DNA of 64,000 bases from Ianthella basta (taxonomy: Eukaryota > Porifera > Demospongiae > Verongiida > Ianthellidae): contig OZ025883.1 in the NCBI GenBank assembly GCA_964019415.1, positions 4,134,086-4,198,085 of the forward strand, given 5' to 3'. The notes below the pieces were generated by a model that ran no database searches, was not told where the DNA came from, and was given only the letters and a program-made list of their open reading frames with translations. The translations under genes and the position numbers were made by a program. Below, piece by piece: positions 58,843-64,000 of this stretch. The stretch's first letter is position 1. Each line of letters opens with the position of its first letter.

Positions 58843-59814
58843 GGCCAATGTACTGCAGGTATTGTCAGAAATGTTGTAATTCTTTAACTAGCACAAAAGG
58901 TGGTGAACAGCATGTAATGGATACTTCTGTTCACCTTCTCATTGCCAAAGTCCCCAGTGTCATTCTTCTGTTTGTCCATTTGAGATGAAATGTGTTGGAA
59001 CTGGCTACGTAAGACAAGTATGCCAAAATGTCAAACTTGACCATCTCATCAACTGTGTGAGGTTCTCTAGAATCCATCTAAGTAAAGTAATGAAGTAGAG
59101 GACTAAGGACGATTTGGTTATATTGGCTATGTAGCCTACACTGTGGTAGTTTGCACTGCATCTCTCCAATGCACTCACCTGCAGTAGCCCAGTTGGCTAG
59201 CCACACTGGTGAATGGGCTAGACAGATTCTGCTGTATTATGAATATCATGTTTTAAAATGAATTTTCAGACAGATGTGTGTGTGGTAGGATAGTCAGCTG
59301 ATTGGTATGACGTTTGTAAGCAAATGCCAGAGCTACTTACACCTGTGTCTAATGTGTTTCTTGTGTGTCCACTTGTCCTACAGTTAACTGTAGTTGGTCA
59401 TTGTTGCTGCATCCTGTCTCAACTTTGGTTGGTTTCATGTCATAACAATCGTGTCTGCAAGATGTGGTGGGATACAGGAACCAACTGTCACTTGCACAAG
59501 AACCTTTGACCTCTTGACCATGTGTCCAGCTGTGCACTGTATGGTGCTACCTGAATTGGGTTGCTGCATCCCACTCCAACTTGTACCATGTTGGTCTACA
59601 TCTTCAAGCTCTTCATCTTATGCTAGTGATGTTCTTCTACCATCAACTAACACTCACTCCATTTACACCCGTGGTGGTGGTCCTTACCTTCTAAACTTCA
59701 AAATACCCTTGTTTTCCTTTACCAATGTGCAGGTTTGGTTGTATTACATAAGTACATGGATAAGCTTTCTTGCTTTCTCAAAAGTGTACCCTCTAGTAAT
59801 CCAATATGTCCAAT

Positions 59815-60100
59815 AGCATTGCATACATAGTTGTTACCCTCATCTGTGTCGGATATCCCAGGTATAGTGAATTGTCCCCACAATAGGGTACAGTAGATGA
59901 CTAGATGTGGCTGTGCAAGTGGTTGTGTGTGTAGGAGCGACTGTATAGAGATTGTACAGCTGGAGTTTGAGATTGCACTTTTGATTTAGTGTGTTGTTTC
60001 CATTTCACTATTTTCAATGAAGTATAGTATTGAAAGTCGCAACTTGAAAGAAAGACAGTCAAGGAAAGAAAAGTTTCCATCACACAAGCTAACTGACACC
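59815..60100 (-). pseudogene. Ig-like domain relic, 60 kb copy
   Basis: SLTVFLSSCDFQYY and KIVKWKQ are open at 59901-60083; the DTDEGNYV half is interrupted by a small insertion (TTG) and loss of a few bases near GTGAATTG. Confidence 0.5.
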
Positions 60101-60543
60101 GTCAGCTAAATGCTAGCCTCATAGTGACTCTGAGAATTACAGCAGATTACATGCCACTCAGGCCCTACTCATCTTTCAGCTTTCCAAGAGACGTCTCTTG
60201 GTCGGAATACATTACACTTTCTATGTAATCTATGTGAACCCAATAGAGAGGAATATGTAGCTTCTACTGTGTGAACAATGAGGAGAGTCTCAGGTGGTAG
60301 TGTGTGCATTGAAGTGATGAGGCTGTGTGTGTTCTGAGCTGCTGACTCTGATATTGTATACATTACCTAGATAGATGTATGTACATGCATTGTGTGTTTA
60401 TGTAGTGATTTCCTGGAGCCCACTCTCATAAGCAGGACATTCCCATTCCCAATTCCCTTTCTATCATTTCTAGTTACTGATCCCATTGTATCCCCTCTAA
60501 TGTGTGATTGTCCTCCTTGCTCCTCCTCTCTTCTCTCCCCCAG

Positions 60544-60732
60544 TTCTTGCTGAGTTACAACAGGGTAATCTCATCACTAATGAAGAGTGTGAGGATTTGG
60601 GCAGTAGTGATGAGGAAGACATTGATGGTGTGGTTGCACTTCAACACAATAAGCCTTCAGATGTTCAAGTTAAAAGTGCTGAGGTTTTCTTCAAACATGG
60701 ACTTCAGACAGAGAAGACAAAGCTTTTTGCAG
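60544..60732 (+). CDS. Chimeric gamma/alpha helical module exon
   Basis: 189 nt, the longest module. The acceptor tract and first 40 nt (GAGTTACAACAGGGTAATCT) match the gamma exon at 36260; from DIDGVVALQ onward it is alpha. The join carries an acidic insert (GSSDEEDI), about five codons, in frame. Likely a gene-conversion product. Confidence 0.7.
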
Positions 60733-61589
60733 GTAAATGGGTACACAGCATATCTTCAGCTGCTTTATGTGTTTAGTTGTACATACAGCACAGCCAAGTT
60801 GTCATGGCCATCTCCCCAGGCATCACTCCACACTTATCGTGTAGAGCCTTTGTGTGTCCACAGTGACATCTTGAGTGCCACGCTACAGTTTGCTTACATA
60901 ATTATGTAGACTTTCATAAATCAAGCAGATTGGTGTGGTGGTGACATAAGTGTGGGCGGAGTTGTATATTGCTAATCAAATGAAATACTCTAGAATTACA
61001 GTTTACAATTACCTTTGCAGTGAGATCAATGTAAACTATGTGTCAACATAACCAGTAGGTAAACTGAGTGCATGCAACTGTTGAGGTCTTGTAGCTAATG
61101 TAACACAGAGTTTTGGTTGGATCGCAATTCTTCGAGCTAGCAAAAATGGTAGTGGTCATCATTTTAATTGTTTCTTCTGTTAGCCAACTTCTGAATTCCA
61201 AAGACTTCAGTTTCATTCTTTCTGCGTCTACTTAGGGTGAAATGATATAATTAGATCAAACAAGTACAAGACTGGTATTAAGTGCTGCTAAATTCTCTAG
61301 CTATGCATAACTGACGAATGTCCTAATACTAAAGCTGTTAGCCATGTTGCCATGTAGGACTTCTTGCATTCATCAGACTGTAGCACCGTTTGTGTACAAT
61401 ACGTGGATATGTATGTGCGGGTATGCATGTGTGCGCACGTGTCCAATGGATGTGTGTCTGATACTGTATATGATGTGTTTCCATAATTGGCTAGTACCTG
61501 TATCATCACTATTTTTGGTATCCATGTCCCACTCTAGAACGACTCTAGGACTACTTGCATTAGTCAGATGCTACAACGCCATTTGTGTG

Positions 61590-61631
61590 CATTCGCGTGT
61601 GTGTGTGTGCGTGTGCGTGTGTGTGCGAGTG

Positions 61632-61714
<83 letters not shown>
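61590..61714. repeat. (GT)n microsatellite
   Basis: Long GT run with CGTG interruptions at its left end. Confidence 0.95.
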
Positions 61715-61715
<1 letters not shown>

Positions 61716-62169
61716 AGCTGAATTGTTTGACCTTTTGAGCAACTTGACACCTGTGTCTAATGTACTTCTTGTGTGTCCGCTTGTCCTACAGTTAACTGTA
61801 GTTGCATGTTGTTGCTGCATCCTGTTTCTACTTTGGTTGGTTTCATGCCATAACAATTGTGCCCACAAGATGTAGCAAGATACAGCAACCAACTGTCACT
61901 TGCACAAGAGCACAACCTTTGACCTCTTGACCATGTGTCCAGCTGTGCACTGTATGGTGATACCTCAATTGGGTTGCTGCATCCCACTCCAACTTGTACC
62001 ATGTTGGTCTACATCCTCAAGTTTTGTGTTTTGTGCTAGTGGTGTACTTCTGCCAGCAGCTAACATACGATCCGCTTCCACTCATGTTGGCGGTACTTAC
62101 CTTATAGACTTCAAAATACCCACGTTTTCCTATACCAATGTGCAGATTTGGTTGTATGACGTACATGGA

Positions 62170-62400
62170 TAAGCTTTCTTGCTTCCTCGAAAGTGTGCCT
62201 TCCTGTAATCCATCAAGTCCAATAACATTACGTACATAGTTACCCTCATCTTTGTCAGATATCATGGTGATGAGTTGTCCCCACAATAGGGTACAGTAGA
62301 TGACTAGATGTGGCTGTGTGGGTGGTTATGTGTGTAGGAGCGACTGTGTAGAGACTGTACAGCTGGAGTTTGAGATTGCACTTTTGATTTAGTGTGTTGT
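62170..62400 (-). pseudogene. Ig-like domain relic, 62 kb copy (most decayed)
   Basis: LITMISDKDEGNYVRNVIG: the second Ig cysteine is replaced by Arg and part of the preceding strand is deleted. It lies next to an extra partial unit (61750-62400). Confidence 0.5.
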
Positions 62401-63494
62401 TGCATTTGTGTGCAGTGTCTGTTTGCATGCATGTTTGTGTGCTTGTTCCCTATTGTACCCCTTCTATCAAAAGTTTTTTTTATAACTGATTATGTAAGCA
62501 GTGGTGTCTGGTACATCATTTCATTATGACTGTTGTTGATGTAGTGATTACACTAACACTGTTCATGTAGGAGCTGTGAAGTCGCCTAATTGTATGCAGT
62601 CACTGCATTTCTTGTGTGTCCACTTGTCCTACAATTAGCCCTAGTTGTATTTTGTTGCTACATCCTGCTACAATTGGGCTGGTTCATGTAATTACAGCTG
62701 CACACACATGTTGTGAACTAGTTTGCAAATGTTTGTCACAACTACCATTTAGCTCACAGCTCAACTCTAAACTGTGAACGAGGGCGCTGACCTCACTTGT
62801 GCCACAAGGAGGGGCCATAAGCAGGGGACCTAAACCATCACTGTATTCTAAGACTAGCTAGCGTACTTAATGTGAAGCAGAATTTCAGAGGTGATCATGA
62901 ACCGTGAGTGGAATAATATTCACCTCAACTACATATTTTCAAAAATTTCTAATAGGATAAAGCAGGCAACTTTCACTTGCATGAAAGCTGCACTTTCTCC
63001 TCTGATCGTGTCCAACTTGTAGCCGTGTTGGTATTGACCCTCTGCAACTTGTGCTAGTGGTGCTCTGCATTGTACACACAAGTTGTAGACTAGGACACAA
63101 CAACCAAACATCACTTGCACAAGAGCACCACCATCACCTACCATCAACTAGTACGCACACTCCACTTCCACCTGTGTTGGTTCTTACCTTCTGCAACTTG
63201 CACAGGTTCACAAGTCTTTCTGATTTCACAGATAGTGATTTACTGCACCAAGATACATACAGTAGGTGTACATTCATTCATAGATTTTGCATTGATGTTG
63301 TGATTATTGGAATTCACACTAAGACGCAGGACATCCCCCATTACCTGTTCCTTGTTCCCCATTCCTCATCACTTCTCCATCTCCATTCCTTTTCCCCATT
63401 CCCTTCATGTCACTCCTAATTTTGGGGGACCCAGTGTTTTCTGTATCTTGTGTATGCTGATGTGTGATTGTGCTCCCTGTCCGTTCTCTCCCAG

Positions 63495-63665
63495 TTCTTG
63501 TTGAAGTACAACAAGCTAACCTGGTCACTGCTGAAGAGCGTGAAAGGCTTTGGAACTGTGATAACCTGGCCATACTATTGAGTGGCAAATCTCCTGACAT
63601 GGTGGCACAATCGAATGAGATTTTAATAAAGCATGGATTTGAGGAAATGTCAAAATTCCTTGCAG
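63495..63665 (+). CDS. Delta-type helical module exon
   Basis: 171 nt, acceptor CGTTCTCTCCCAG, donor GTAAAC, phase 1-1. LVEVQQANLVTAEERERL, SGKSPDMVAQSNEILIKHGF, KFLAG. The Cys of the EEC motif is Arg here. Most diverged member, yet frame, phase and the KHG motif are intact. The gene it belongs to would continue past the right edge. Confidence 0.7.
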
Positions 63666-64000
63666 GTAAACTGATTTTAGTAATTCCTCAGCTGTTATCT
63701 TGTGTTTGGTTGTACAGTACGTCCTCAGTGTTTGGTTGTACGTACAGTCAAGCCTAGTAGTCATGACTACTTCCAAACGTCACTTACAGTATTATGTACA
63801 CCCTCTGAATGTCCACAGTGACATGAGACCCATGCTATTGTCTTTACATGTAGTGTGTGTTTCTGTCACTGCCGCTTGTACAAAAGTACAACCTTCTAGC
63901 TACTATAGTTTGGAGACTAGTTACCACCACCAACCAACCCTATAGCTCATGCTGTTCCGTATAGCTGCACCATGCAGTAACAACTGTGTATGCTCACTAT
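63666..64000. other. Right-edge sequence, no further exon seen
   Basis: Intron-like sequence similar in arrangement to the regions after other modules (phrases TGTACGTACAG, CACAGTGACAT). Confidence 0.4.

Noticed and set aside
61344-61892. ORFs of 96-125 codons on both strands
   Set aside because: Driven by the GT microsatellite at 61590-61714.

Overview
The window is animal nuclear DNA: AT-leaning, intron-rich, with GT-AG introns, long CA/GT microsatellites and many short inverted-repeat elements. The families seen (a NIDO/AMOP extracellular protein, an LSm-type NatC subunit, a retroelement tail of a type I associate with sponges and cnidarians) point to an early-branching marine invertebrate, most likely a sponge. 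That placement is inference; no single feature proves it.

Layout. 1-288 (minus strand): first exon of a NAA38/LSMD1-like gene that runs off the left edge. 1331-8699 (minus): a nine-exon gene for a secreted protein with signal peptide, NIDO domain, IPT/TIG-like segment, AMOP domain and a C-terminus resembling that of inter-alpha-trypsin inhibitor heavy chains. 8.8-16.5 kb: mostly non-coding, with a decayed retroelement tail and a possible Ig-like membrane gene fragment on the plus strand. 16.75-19.86 kb (block B) and 47.8-51.4 kb (block C): two duplicated, broken copies of the 3' end of the NIDO/AMOP gene; block C also carries a NAA38 copy.

19.3-63.7 kb: a tandem array of units about 7-8.5 kb long. 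On the plus strand the units carry small exons, 156-189 nt, always a multiple of three and always phase 1-1, each encoding a related helical module of about 52-63 residues. Eleven are present (five alpha-type, three beta, two gamma, one delta). Two conserved start exons (MDPYFLTDG and MDPVFLSDE, both ending in phase 1) and four hydrophobic last exons (phase 1 acceptor, about 22-24 codons, stop) fit the same splice phase. Two complete sets can be laid out: 19287-27937 and 50796-58842. Each would encode a protein of roughly 145 residues with two helical modules and a C-terminal membrane anchor. I do not recognise the module; its pattern is faintly CARD/death-fold-like. The opposite strand of most units carries an Ig-domain relic, open only in the 37 kb copy.

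Mobile elements are frequent and informative because empty-site copies lie in sister units. They include a TIR family with 9-bp target duplications (747 bp and 59 bp members), a TA-flanked 569-bp element, a 570-bp element flanked by AGT, a 387/415-bp pair, and a 233-bp foldback carrying a hammerhead-like ribozyme core.
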